Shown here: piece by piece, positions 45,684-56,314 of the stretch
Layout: every line of letters begins with the position of its first letter
Position numbering within the stretch: position 1 is the first letter of the stretch
Assembly: GCA_010015745.1 (NCBI GenBank)
Contig: ML978157.1
Span: 473,713-537,712, forward strand
Direction: 5' to 3'
Length of the DNA stretch: 64,000 bases
Source: Setomelanomma holmii
Lineage: Eukaryota; Ascomycota; Dothideomycetes; Pleosporales; Phaeosphaeriaceae
Notes under the pieces: generated by a model
What the model was told of the DNA's origin: nothing
The model's input: only the letters and a program-made list of their open reading frames with translations
Databases searched by the model: none
Translations under genes and position numbers: made by a program

Positions 45684-46355
45684 ATGATGGAAGGTGCAAA
45701 TGAGTTTGGTTATTACCACAACAATGATACGGGTTATGTACCGCCGCAGCAGCCCGCGGAACAGCCTCTTCAAGCTGATATTCTAGGTATGCAGTATCCT
45801 GGCTATCTCCAGGATTCCTGGGTAAGGTCCAGGGTGCAGGAGCAGCAGGAGCAGGCTCAGCTGGATGTATACTACGCGCCACAGCCTGTGTACTTCTGGG
45901 GTGTCGCATGCGGAAATGCCATGATGCAGCCTGGTTATCTTCAATTTATGCCAGCTGCGCCTACCTTTCATGCAGAGGTCCCTTCCAGCTCCGATTCTTC
46001 CTCCGTCTGGACAGCTGAGCCCTCGCCACCACCCGTCGACGAGGAACTGGTTCCAGAATACGGGCTGCCAAAAAGGCAGCTTAACAACCTGCAGAAGGAA
46101 GGATGGCCATGGACGAAATTGGAGCGAGATCGGGAGCCGGAGTCGCCTCATCTCCACAAACGTTCCAGGCAACATTATCTGTGGGAAAAGGTTGAAGGTT
46201 GTCGCGACTGCGATTTCAAGACCCGCAACCTCCGAACACTGGCTTCAGGTCCTCGAAGGCCTCCTTCGCCGGTCACTCAAGGGCCCACAAGCCGCGTCTG
46301 GGAGCTGATCCCGGCTGCGAGGCGTGGCCGCCCACCTGTGAGGAGGTCATCCTAG
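45684..46355 (+). CDS. Uncharacterised Tyr/Gln/Pro-rich protein
   Basis: 223 codons in a single exon, starting ATG-ATG at 45684. The first half is rich in Gln, Tyr, Pro and Gly (GYVPPQQPAEQPLQ, QEQQEQAQLDVYYAPQPVYF). The second half is basic, with GLPKRQLNNLQKEGWPWTKL and a C-terminus rich in Arg and Pro. No membrane segment, signal peptide or known domain. Composition suggests a largely disordered nuclear or RNA-associated protein, but nothing proves that it is expressed. Confidence 0.5.
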   Translation: MMEGANEFGYYHNNDTGYVPPQQPAEQPLQADILGMQYPGYLQDSWVRSRVQEQQEQAQLDVYYAPQPVYFWGVACGNAMMQPGYLQFMPAAPTFHAEVPSSSDSSSVWTAEPSPPPVDEELVPEYGLPKRQLNNLQKEGWPWTKLERDREPESPHLHKRSRQHYLWEKVEGCRDCDFKTRNLRTLASGPRRPPSPVTQGPTSRVWELIPAARRGRPPVRRSS

Positions 46356-46421
46356 CGGCGTTGACGCCTCGAAAGATGATTTCCTATGGTTACGTTTCAT
46401 CTCTACAGCATCTCCACTCTG

Positions 46422-47667
46422 TCAAGCAGTCATCTGTCCGTCCTTCGCGCCGCTTTCGCCCCTCAGGACCAGTTCCATCGCCACGACTTCGTCCTCTTCA
46501 AACACCAGCACATCTCGAACGTACCCTCGAACACCACCGTATCTTTCCGCCACCGCATCCAAGAACGCCAGTATATATTCTCCTTTGACTTGTACGAATT
46601 CCCGAATTCCCGGCGTTTCATTCGTCCACTCTTTGTTCCACAACTTCAGCATCTGTAGCAACACCTCGCGCCTCGGCTCCACACCGATACGCGTCAGGGT
46701 GTAGTCGTATGCGATAAGCTCGCGCGACGCGCCTGCGAGCGATAGAAGCAGCGCGGATAGGACGCCGGTGCGATCTTTCCCTGCTTGGATAGAGTTAGCC
46801 TGGCCCCCCCCCCAAAAAAGAGAAAGAAAGAAACGACCCAAAAAAGAGATAATCGAGGTCCGCCGCCAACGAGTCAGTTGAAGCAACCCACATACATGCG
46901 AATGGACGACAGATCTGGTGCGACACCACAGACACCAACGTACCGCGTCCCTACTCGCCGCCAAGGAGTCGTTCCATCAAAACACGTATCATGCGCCTGA
47001 CAGATCTGGCGCGGCCCTATCATCCCCCATGCTGCACGAAAAAAGAACACAAACAACTCGACTCACCAGTACAGTGCACCACCATTCCCCCATCTATCAC
47101 CACCCAACCCCTAACCCACTCAAACGCCCTCCGAAAACCCGGCGCACATATCTCAGCAATCTCGCAATACATCTCCTTATACGCTTTCACACCATCCTCC
47201 TCCACAAACTTACTCATTCCAATCGGCGAAGGCGCTTTCGTAAACGGGATCCAAACACTCGGCACCGGATTCGGATGGCGCTGGACTTCGGACTCGCTGC
47301 GCAGGTCTAGGATTGTTTTTATGTTGAGGTTGAATAGGGAGGGAGGGGTTACGGAGGAGAGGGAGCCGGAGCGGTATATTAGGGAAGGGGGGATGGGGGA
47401 GTGCGGGAGGAGGCCTAGGTCGCGAATGTTAATGGCTTTTGGGAGGGGGATAAACGGTTGGGCAGACAGGATTTCGTGGATGGTGCCGTTGTTAAGGGGA
47501 ATGTTCATGTCTGTTTTAAGGAAGTCGGCGTTGGGGAAGAAGTTTGGCATTTTGAAGGGGCCGACAAAAGTTTCTTGCGAGTATTCTTGGTTTGATCCCG
47601 ATGTTTTGTATTCGTAGTCTTGCCGGACTGTCAGAATTGATGGGTCGTGATGAAGTTCTAATGCCAT
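46422..47667 (-). CDS. Y_phosphatase3-type tyrosine/serine phosphatase
   Basis: 320 residues from exons 47667-47067 and 46783-46422. The N-terminal part has the family sequence INIRDLGLLPHSP, LIYRSGSLSSVTP and IKTILDLRSESE. The catalytic loop HCTAGKDRTG (CX5R) is assembled across the intron, whose acceptor at 46784 supplies the alanine codon. Helices with DYTLTRIGVEPRRE follow. Such proteins dephosphorylate phosphotyrosine or phosphoinositides and are widespread in fungi; the target is unknown. The 283-nt intron is long for this window and carries a tandem duplication and a C10/A6 tract. Its 3' end converges with the orphan gene at 45684-46355, 66 bp away. Confidence 0.9.
46861..47015. repeat. 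Imperfect ~95-bp tandem duplication inside an intron
   Basis: CGCCGCCAACGAGTC at 46861 recurs as CGCCGCCAAGGAGTC at 46956, and GACAGATCTGG-type sequence at 46908-46918 recurs at 46999-47009. The order and spacing (95 then 91 nt) show two diverged copies. The intron also has a run of ten C followed by A-rich sequence at ~46805-46850. Confidence 0.6.
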
Positions 47668-48224
47668 GTTACCGTGATGTTATGGATGGAGAAGTGATCT
47701 CCCTCTGAAGCTCACCAAGTCCTCCATCGACGTTCAGAACTCCTACCAGGACTCAACCCCAGGTCTGAGCTCAGCACCTGCATTCTTCTCGCATTCTAGC
47801 GTGCTCGTATTTCGCATTACTTTCTCCTCCGATGTTTACTGGCTCAGCATTTCTGACATGGCACTTAGCCTCGCGGAAGACCGTCGCAGTCCTTCAACAA
47901 TATGAGCCCCATGCTTCGCCAGATGAGTCAGTAGGGTTCTAGAACACAGTAAGATCTCATCATCAAGGAGAGCTGGTTCAAGCTGAGTTCTGTCACAAGA
48001 GACTGCGCATTGGCGCAGAGGACAATCAATTGCGCAGATGCGCAGACCAGACCATGGTGGAAGCATAGAACGAATGCACGAGTTAGTGTTTGACGTTGTC
48101 ATTCCATTTCCTTTATTTTGATTTTGCTATGTAGATGGGGTTTGATCGGAAACCTTTTCATGTTGTTCAAGCCTATATGTTGCGCATGTCACTTTTGTAC
48201 GCCGAATCGCCACTCAGTCTGCAC
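47668..48224. other. Intergenic stretch
   Basis: 557 bp between the phosphatase start and the MetAP2 3' end, both minus strand. No gene recognised; it holds the phosphatase promoter. Confidence 0.5.
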
Positions 48225-49731
48225 TTAGTAATCATCTCCTCGACTCACAACCTCTTTACATGTCGGTCTCAGGATGAAAGTCTATATGGAGTCAGCTCAC
48301 ACTTCTCTCGATCTCCATGGGCAAGACTTACGTGTTCGCTTTGTGCCGTGTAGCTGCCCTTCACATCGCACAGTGGTGGATATGCCTCTACGATGCCCGC
48401 TGAGACGAGATTGTTCAGGCCCAGTAGGTACTTGTCGTGGCCCAGACGGTCAAGGTATCGCCTGCAGAATGGTAGTGTGCCGAAGTTCTTTGTGATGCTG
48501 TTGAGCAGCGTTTTCGCCGATGAGACGCGCAGTGCAACCTTGGGCGCATCCGCGCGTTTGGCGTAGTGAGATGTCTCCATCTGGCAAAATTTCAGTATGT
48601 TTCGTCATCAGCAGCGTTGTGTGACGTACATCATCTCGCACATAACCCTTTCCTGTGCTACCAAATGTCTCAATGGCAAAGGTTTCACCCTCCTCCATCT
48701 TCGTCTGGTCACCTCCCTTGACGATCGGCACCGTCTTGCCGCCGTGGATCGTGTAGTGTCCAATGCTGTGTCCATTCAAGTTGCGAATGCACTTGACGGG
48801 CAGCATCTCGCCCTTGATCTCGACCTCGTAGCTCTCCATGACTTCTTGAATAGCGGCACCAATATCTGACATGCGCACGTCGATACCAGCCTCCTTCACA
48901 CCAGCGTTTGTGGCTGCCTTGCAAGCTTCGACAAGAGGGTCGTAGACGGGGTCGAAAGTCATGGTGAACGCTGAGTCGACGATGCGTCCATTGATGTGCA
49001 CGCCGAAATCGACCTTCATGACATCCTCGTAGTTGACCACCATCTTGTTCCCCGCATTTGGTGTGTAATGTGCCGCGCAGTGGTTGATGCTGAGACCAGT
49101 TGGGAAGCCCATACCAGCTATTTGCGCATCGCCCTCTTCGAGACCCTGGTGTCCACACAGTGCGCGCACAGAATCCTCGATGCCCTCGGCAATCTCTGTG
49201 AGACTCCTGCCGGGCTTGATGAAGTTGCGCGCCCATTGTCGTACCTCGCGGTGGATCTCCGCGCCGCGACGGTAGTCTGTGAGGAAATCATTGTTCATGC
49301 GGTCGAGGTGGCGCTTCTCTTCGCTGGTGGTGCGGTATGAGTTCTCGTTCGGGTACTCTGAGATCTCGCCCTCGGGATATGAATCGTTCAAGAAGATCTC
49401 GTGTACGGGTACGCGGGGTGGTGAGGTCTGTGTCTTTGGTCCTGAGGCGCCTGCCGCGCCAGCCTTCTTCTTCTTTCTGGGCTTTCTCTTCTTTTTCTTC
49501 TTTGTCGCCCCTTCCCCGGTTTCTGGTGCACCTTCCTCAGCCTCGTTATCGTCTTCGGAGTCGTCATGTTCGGCGTCGCCATTTGCCCTTTCGCCGTTTT
49601 GTGTAGTCCCGTTGGTGGGCTTGCTCTTGGTATCGTCCACTGCGGAGGTCAGCTCATAGTTCAGCTGTGCTATTGAAGCAGTAGCACGTACACTTCAAGT
49701 TGGCGACGCCTTCCGCTGTTTGGGCCGCCAT
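48225..49731 (-). CDS. MAP2: Methionine aminopeptidase 2
   Basis: 451 residues from exons 49731-49692, 49639-48630, 48580-48332 and 48281-48225 (introns 52, 49 and 50 nt). It removes the initiator methionine from nascent proteins in the cytosol. The N-terminal extension has acidic stretches followed by a polylysine block (TKKKKKRKPRKKKK), usual for type 2 enzymes and thought to bind ribosomes. The pita-bread fold is complete, with metal ligands in KVDFGVHINGRIVDSAF, GHSIGHYTIHGGKTVP, FAIETFGSTGKG and the final EHTFILRP. Each downstream intron is needed to reach YVRDDMETSHYA and the conserved C-terminus CKEVVSRGDDY. Divergent from the J-protein gene. Confidence 0.96.
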
Positions 49732-49980
49732 GTTTGCAAGTGGAAGGAGTCAAGTCGTAGGGCCGGGCTGGAGCAAATGCGAGTTTATCGAATCTCGAAC
49801 TCAGCATCCGCCCCGCTAGCGGCCATTCCGATGTCCACGCGCGGAATTCAGCCTCGCTAAGAACCCTGCCGCTCCTGCCAATCGATAACGTGCATGACGT
49901 CTGCATGCGCGGTCATTGAAACATTCACTTCTCCAACGCCTGGCGATTCATCCACCAACACCTACTAATCGTAATGGGCG
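49732..49980. promoter_or_regulatory. Compact divergent promoter of MAP2 and J-protein genes
   Basis: 249 bp between the start codons. It contains a CCAAT box at 49878-49882 and TGACGT (CRE-like) at 49895-49900. One set of elements may serve both genes. Inferred from spacing and motifs. Confidence 0.4.
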
Positions 49981-50862
49981 ATGCCACCCCGCCCATCACT
50001 TCTCCTGCGGTCAATCGCTCGTTCCTCACCGCCATGGACATGTCAGTCATGTCGGCGCCCTCCACTGCGCACATCTCAAGTTTCGTTCTTTCACGCGACC
50101 GCACCGCGCTTCGCCGATAGCCCACCGAATCACTACGAAACATTGCAATTAACCTCGAGCGCAAGCCCAGCCGACATCAAACGCCAATTCTATGCTCTGT
50201 CGAAGCAACACCACCCCGATCGCAACCCTGAAGATCCTACAGCGAGCACGCGCTTCGTCGCCATAAGCGAAGCATACCACGTGCTGTCCGTCCCAGAGAA
50301 GCGTGCTCAGTATGACGCACAATTACACCAGTCGGAGCGGCGAGGCGTAGGCTGGGGCAAGAGTGACGGTTACCCGCAAGGAAGCTATTCCTCCGCAGCA
50401 TACGGCTCAAGACCAGCAAGCGGGTTGAATAAGAAGCGCAGCACATTCCGAGGCCCGCCGCCTAGCTTCTACAAATCTGGTGGTTATGGTGAACATGGCG
50501 CGAAAAGAGCGGAATATGCATATCACAACCCGCACGCCAAGGGCAAGAGCCAAGAAACGCCAAACGAGAGTTATGGCGATTTTGGAGGTGGGTTTGGTCC
50601 GGGACAGCAGAAGCAGGGTAATCAGGTCCCGCATTTCAACGATCGCAAGCACAAGGAAACGCATGATAATATCAATCAGCACATTTTCTCGAGAAGAAGG
50701 AGAACTGCACGGTCTGCGGCTACAGAGAATGAGTATCAGAGAGAGGACATGCTCGTGAACTTCATGATGGTCTCAGGTGTCATTGGCTTGATCGGCATGA
50801 CTGCGAAGTACTTCAACGATAAGAATGAAGCCAGCCATCACGCTGTGAAGGCCAGATCATGA
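49981..50862 (+). CDS. Mitochondrial J-domain (DnaJ-like) membrane protein
   Basis: 293 residues, single exon. The N-terminal ~45 residues are Arg/Ser/Pro-rich without acidic residues, fitting a mitochondrial presequence. The J domain spans ~51-115, with HYETLQLTSSASPADIKRQF, the HPD motif in KQHHPDRNPED, and FVAISEAYHVLS. It would stimulate an Hsp70 such as Ssc1. A Gly/Tyr/Pro-rich, disordered middle follows, then one membrane helix near ~262-282 (NFMMVSGVIGLIGMTAKYF). It lacks the Cys-rich zinc region of Mdj1, so it is a type III J protein. The exact partner is unknown. Confidence 0.88.
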   Translation: MPPRPSLLLRSIARSSPPWTCQSCRRPPLRTSQVSFFHATAPRFADSPPNHYETLQLTSSASPADIKRQFYALSKQHHPDRNPEDPTASTRFVAISEAYHVLSVPEKRAQYDAQLHQSERRGVGWGKSDGYPQGSYSSAAYGSRPASGLNKKRSTFRGPPPSFYKSGGYGEHGAKRAEYAYHNPHAKGKSQETPNESYGDFGGGFGPGQQKQGNQVPHFNDRKHKETHDNINQHIFSRRRRTARSAATENEYQREDMLVNFMMVSGVIGLIGMTAKYFNDKNEASHHAVKARS

Positions 50863-51063
50863 TCCCTTGCCGGGACTTGTACATATACACCAAACTTAAG
50901 ATGAACACATGGCATGTTTGCAACGAGATAGGTTGACGTACATGCACCATATACTACATCCGCTCACTGCATCAGATCGAGACGAGGATACCGCACGCTA
51001 TAGAACCAAAGGAATCTAAGTACGAGCGCTTGCACTCTTTTCTACATGGACTCATTAGGGCAT

Positions 51064-52322
51064 TTAACCCTCGAAGGTGAAGCTGGTGCCGAGCTTGTGG
51101 CCGGCCTCATTCAGCTTCTGGGTATCGAAAGAGCCGCCAATACCGAAGGTCAGACCGGAGTTGACCTTGGTGTTGTAGGCGAGGGACGCAATGCCGAGGT
51201 TGTTGATCTTGGCCTGCACAAATTTGTCAGTCTTGCAGTCTCTCGAATGATCTCTAGGGTCCAATGCGTACCTTGGCGAAGGAAGCAGGGTCGAGCTTGT
51301 ACTTGGCGGCAAGCTCAAGACCGACGTTGGAGCCGGACTTTGAGTCCCAGGTGGCCTTAGCACCAGCCTCAACAGCGGGGTTGACACGCTGGTAGTACGA
51401 GGCAGTGAAGACGCTCAAGGAGTTGGTGGCGGTAACAGCGGCGTTGTAGAGAGGGGTGGTGTAGCCAAGAGCAGCGCTGTACTTGGTGATGGCGGCCTTT
51501 TGGACGTCGTAGCCGACCTCACCACCAACAACGAAGCCGTCGTGGGCAACGACAGCATCGGCGATAGCGCCAATAGCGCCAGCGGGCGAGTAGTCGACGA
51601 AAGCACGGCCGTGGATGTTGGGCTGCTTGAAGTGGAGGTTGAGCTTCTGGCCCTTGTTGCCGGCGTTGGGCGCAAAGTTGGAGAGAACCTCAGCTTTCAG
51701 ACCGCTGGCGAAGGTGTCGTTGAGCTCGACCTTGGTCGCGAGGAGGTTGGCGGTGTTCCACGACTGGGTGATGCTGATGCCTGCGCGTCTTTTCGTCAGC
51801 AGACTGATTCCTACGCTGGTCATAGCAAAGTTGCCGGGTGGTTGTAGTATATGATATATGTACGACGAAAAGGAATCGGTGTCGCGGACTGGCACGACTA
51901 GTGTTACGGAACGTGGGGTAATACCGTTGGAGAGCGCCTTCTTTCCCTCGAGCTGTTCAAGATTTTGTTAGCAGTGCATTTCTTCCGCTGAGTTCTGGGA
52001 ATGCATACAGAAGAGGTGACGGGCCCGTTGTGTGCGGAGGTGCCCTTGGCGGTGAAGTTCACGCCATTGGGAGCTTTCAGCTTAACCTCAAGAGCAGCTG
52101 CAGAAGTGTAAGTGGTTGTGCGTAGTGCTCAATTGATGTCTCCGACCTGCGGCAGTGTGATAGAAGTCCTTGTTGATGAGCTAGAGGGCCACAGAGTCAG
52201 CAATTGCGCAATCGGAAGCTGTTTGGTGCATAACATACGTCGTTGGAGGCCTTCGCGATATCGCTGAACGCGGGCGGCGGGAACTTGGGGACGATCTTCT
52301 CGACTTTGACGTATTCAGTCAT
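51064..52322 (-). CDS. POR1: Mitochondrial outer-membrane porin (VDAC)
   Basis: 297 residues from exons 52322-52239, 52180-52147, 52097-52009, 51952-51925, 51780-51272 and 51213-51064; introns 49-144 nt. The N-terminal helix PPPAFSDIAKASNDLINKDF is typical, preceded by a 13-residue extension (MTEYVKVEKIVPK). Strands contain LEVKLKAPNGVNFTAKG, ITQSWNTANLLATKVEL, NLHFKQPNIHGRAF, YDVQKAAITKYSAALGYT, FTASYYQRVNPAVEAG and the terminal FDTQKLNEAGHKLGTSFTF, the eukaryotic porin signature region. It forms the main metabolite channel of the outer membrane. The 34- and 28-nt exons and the GTCGGA donor of intron 2 are the least certain parts. Confidence 0.93.
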
Positions 52323-53597
52323 GATGGTGATGGAGTGCGAATAAGGGTTTGTGGGTTTAGAGGGGTGTTGTGGTGGTTGCTAGACGAAACGAAAGCAAAG
52401 TTCTGCGCAACAGAAAACAACTCAGAGGCTCCCACGCTGCAGGGCACACAATCGGCGCTAACGGCGCTTTGCGGGACGGTACTGGCTGACGCTCGTCCAT
52501 ACAGCCGACAACGTGCATCTTGCGACGTCCCCTGCGTCTCTGCATTCGAAAGACTATACTACGTATTTGTGCATGCTAGTCACACTCTTGGTGGACTATT
52601 TGCAAAGTTGAAGAGTCTGTGATCACAGTAGTTCAGTATGTCGGTCTTGTCATCTTTTATCTCAACCATGGTTCATGAAACACCAGCCATGCCTAGGAGT
52701 TCCCAATTGTCCACACCGCTTCTTGGGCATACTCACCAACACACTCGCTATTGCTGGCACTTTGGAGTCGACTCACATGATCAATTCGCAGCTTCATGTT
52801 CCTTGGGTGGCTCGAGCAGCATCGAACTTCACAATCAACCCTTAGGGCACATGTCGCATGACCAGAGCTTCGATGAACTGCACTCTTTTTCAACGGCCGA
52901 CATGCTTTCCACAGAGTCATGTTGCTAAAAGATCTAGTTAGGTCTGCCGTTCACCAAAAAAGAGTATCTAGCACGTAAAGCTTGTCTTGGGTTGATAAGA
53001 ATTTCGAAATGGTCAGAAGAGTCCAGATACTACGAACTTATCCAAAGAAACATTGATACAAAGAAACCTCCGGCGCCTCTCCTGCTTTCGGAGTTCGCTA
53101 TGCAGCAAAAGGCTCGGGGTTCTAGACGGTGAGTGCAGCTCGATTTCATCCAGGTGGCTTATCGATAAGAGCGTTCAATTCAGCCCTGCAGCTCCGGGCG
53201 AGCGAGATCGGTCTTCTAGGTCGGTGTCATTAGCTCCACCAATCCGCCCCGCCTAAACAAATAAATTGACAAAGTGACTCTTGCATCATTACCAACGGTG
53301 TGCTGACAGCAAGGGTCTAGCCCACTTTTTGTTGATAGCTGACCAGTTAAACTGTCTGTTTGGCGCCCCCACCGTCAGCGCTATATCGTTTACGGAAGGT
53401 GGGGCTAAGCAGCACATGACACAGCCAGTATGATGGGGTGAAGCCGCAATCGCTAGCGACTGTACGTCTCGACCTGGGTCAATACTGTTTCTATACAAGC
53501 TCACAATTACTTCCACACATCTGCAACTGTTACACGCACAATTGACCCCAAAACCTATTAAAAAATTGGTTGAATTCTTTCACACACCAGGACAACC
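52323..53597. other. Divergent intergenic region, 1.3 kb
   Basis: Between the VDAC start (minus) and the chorismate synthase start (plus). No gene supported. A TGACTC at 53275-53280 is close to the Gcn4/CpcA site (TGASTCA) but lacks the last base, and CCAAT occurs at 53238-53242. Confidence 0.5.
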
Positions 53598-54924
53598 ATG
53601 TCGACATTCGGCACCCACTTCAGGGTCACGACGTATGTGACAAGCCAGCGCAAATATGGTGATTAATTACTAACTCAAGTCCAGCTATGGAGAATCGCAT
53701 TGTCTCTCGGTCGGTGCGATTGTTGACGGCTGCCCGCCAGGCATGGCCCTCACCGACGACGACATCCAGCCTCAAATGACGCGCCGAAGACCGGGACAAT
53801 CTGCAATCACGACCCCCCGTAACGAGAAAGATCGCGTGGAGATACAATCTGGTACCGAGTTTGGCATCACACTCGGTACACCCATTGGCCTGAGGGTCAT
53901 GAACGAGAATCAGCGCAAGCAGGATTATGGAAACAAGACAATGGACATGTACCCGAGACCAAGCCATGCGGATTGGACTTATTTGGAGAAGTACGGTGTC
54001 AAAGCCAGCTCAGGAGGTGGTAGAAGCAGTGCTCGTGAGACAATTGGTGAGTCATTCCTGGTAATTCGAGCGTGGTGAGGAAACTAATATTATGAAGGAC
54101 GCGTTGCAGCCGGCGCGATAGCAGAGAAGTACCTACGCGAAGCATACGGCATCGAAGTTGTTGCCTTCACTGCCTCAATTGGCAATGAGTTCCTCTTCCC
54201 TCCCACACTCGAACATCCTACAGCCACCACAAACCCCGAATACCTGAAGCTACTCGACACAATCACGCGCAAGCGAGTTGACGAGTTTCTGCCTGTGCGG
54301 TGTCCCAATGAAGATGTTACGAGGCGCATGGAGAATTTGATCGCGAAATACCGGGACGCTCAAGACAGTATCGGCGGCACTGTGACCTGTGTAATAAGAA
54401 ATTGTCCGACAGGTCTTGGAGAACCATGTTTTGACAAGCTTGAGGCAAAGCTTGGACACGCCATGCTTTCCATTCCGGCAACCAAAGGCTTCGAAATCGG
54501 CTCAGGCTTCGGCGGCGCGCAGTTGCCTGGCTCAATTCACAATGATCCGTTCATCAAGGCACCTGCAGTGCCGGCCGGCGAGGACCCTTCGGCGAACGTG
54601 CGTCGCCCGCGGCTCACCACCAAAACAAACAACTCGGGCGGCATCCAGGGCGGAATCACAAATGGCGCACCTATCTACTTCAATGTTGCGTTCAAGCCAC
54701 CGGCGACCATCGGGCAAGCGCAGACGACAGTGACATACGATGAGAATGACGGTGTGCTAGAGGCAAAAGGTCGTCATGATCCGTGTGTAGTACCTCGTGC
54801 AGTACCCATTGTAGAGACCATGGCAGCATTGGTGATCATTGATGCCGTCCTTGCTCAGCAGGCGAGAGCAGGCGCGAGGAGTTTGTTACCACCGCTTAAA
54901 GGTGTAATGCCTGTGGATAAGTGA
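53598..54924 (+). CDS. ARO2: Chorismate synthase
   Basis: 407 residues from exons 53598-53632, 53685-54046 and 54098-54924 (introns 52 and 51 nt, ACTAAC and ACTAAT branch sites). It converts 5-enolpyruvylshikimate-3-phosphate to chorismate, the last shared step to the aromatic amino acids, using reduced FMN. Motifs: YGESHCLSVGAIVDGCPPG (assembled across intron 1), RRRPGQSAITTPRNEKD, GRSSARETIGRVAAGAIAEK (across intron 2), then IGSGFGGAQLPGS, NNSGGIQGGITNGAPI and RHDPCVVPRAVPIVETM. All three signature regions are intact. Fungal enzymes are bifunctional with an intrinsic flavin reductase. Confidence 0.97.
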
Positions 54925-56314
54925 TCTCCGCGAAAGGTAGTATTGTGGCTTTCTGGTGGATTTTCTCGGCATAGGTGTAACATAAATGGGCACTTGCTAT
55001 CAAAAGCGAAGAGTCAATTACTCAATCGAGTCAAGCTCATAAAACCAGCCTCGATTGACGTAATCCAGCCATCATCCGTCGGCAGTTGAAAGTTCGGCGT
55101 GTACGTGGATTTCCAGCGGCTCATGACTTTTGTAGCAATTGCAACGGCAGGGCAGGTGTAACCAAGAACAGAAAGAATGGGCAGATGGGACGGCACCCGA
55201 CTGCTGTCTTTGAAGTCTCGGAACGAATTGGGTTAAGCGAGAATGTGGGTTATGGTGGCGAAATGTCAAAAGTTTCCAGATAGCGGATGATAGTCGATCA
55301 GCCCAGCCACAGTACACTGCAGGCGGGTAGAAGCATGAACCAGTCAAGATGCATGAGATTGTGCCACAGCGGTCATCGATATTTGAGGCAGAGAAATCGG
55401 CCGAGTTCTACAACGTCGACGTTCAAACAACGGCGTGGCCGTGCTCCAATCGGGCCTTCTCTCCACAAGTCCCTGCAGATCATGGAGAGTAGGGAGGCGA
55501 GAACATGTGCATTCGCCAGGCCACCAATCGACCGCGACTCTTTCCTCCCTCTCTTTCATGTTCCATCTTCATCGAGATCACAGTCTCTGGGTCCCGCACT
55601 CGTTCGGGTGGACAAAGTCTTTTTCGAGTCAGAGATCAGTCTTTCCGTGTCGAGTAAAGCAAATTGACGATCTTTTCTGCTCCCCATTCTGCCGACCGTG
55701 CTAGCGGTACTTCCCAGGCCAAATTTTCCTTTGCAGCACGAGGCGTGAGGCATGCGGCACAGCAACGACGGGTCCAAGCAGAGAAGTAGAATTGCAGCGA
55801 TGCAGTAGATCCAAGATTCCCACGGGTCGCGTAGTTATCACTGCGGTCCGTAGTGGGAGCAAACGCTAGCACCGTGACTAGTCGAGCATGGGAATCACAA
55901 ACTCGATACGAATTGCCGTTTGAGGCGGATGGCATTGTGCGCGCCCGCCGCTTCGCCCCTCGGTACCATGCAACATGTTCTTCGGGAAGCACGCGTCTGT
56001 TCCTCTTTCTAGAACAGCTGAACCCCTGGGCCAATTGACACGCCCATCTTGTCGGGTTCGAGGAGACCTTTGCCACCTGCGGCCTACGCCCAGCCCATGC
56101 GACTATTAGCCTCAAAAGAACGAACAGCGACCATTGAGGCAGGCGCGTCTGGCCTCAAACGTCACGGCCACCAAATACGTCTTGACACGACCTTTCTGCT
56201 TGGATGGTGGCTAAAGTTCCCGCGTGCAGCGCATGACCCAGAGCATGTCAAGGTCCCCATTCCCTTCCACGGAGCGCTCAAATTCGTCTTTGAATCCCTC
56301 TGTACGATCAAGTC
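54925..56314. other. Intergenic stretch, 1.4 kb
   Basis: Between ARO2 and the Zn2Cys6 gene (both plus). Overlapping frames of up to ~160 codons occur on both strands, but none has a domain, so it is treated as a long promoter/5' UTR. Confidence 0.5.

Noticed and set aside
39367..47667. Secondary-metabolite cluster idea (SDR, transporter, methyltransferase, phosphatase close together)
   Set aside because: No backbone enzyme; the methyltransferase is an Efm6 type, the transporter is for ammonium, and orientations are mixed.
53275..53280. Gcn4/CpcA site upstream of chorismate synthase
   Set aside because: TGACTC lacks the final base of TGASTCA and no second copy was found, so it is only mentioned.
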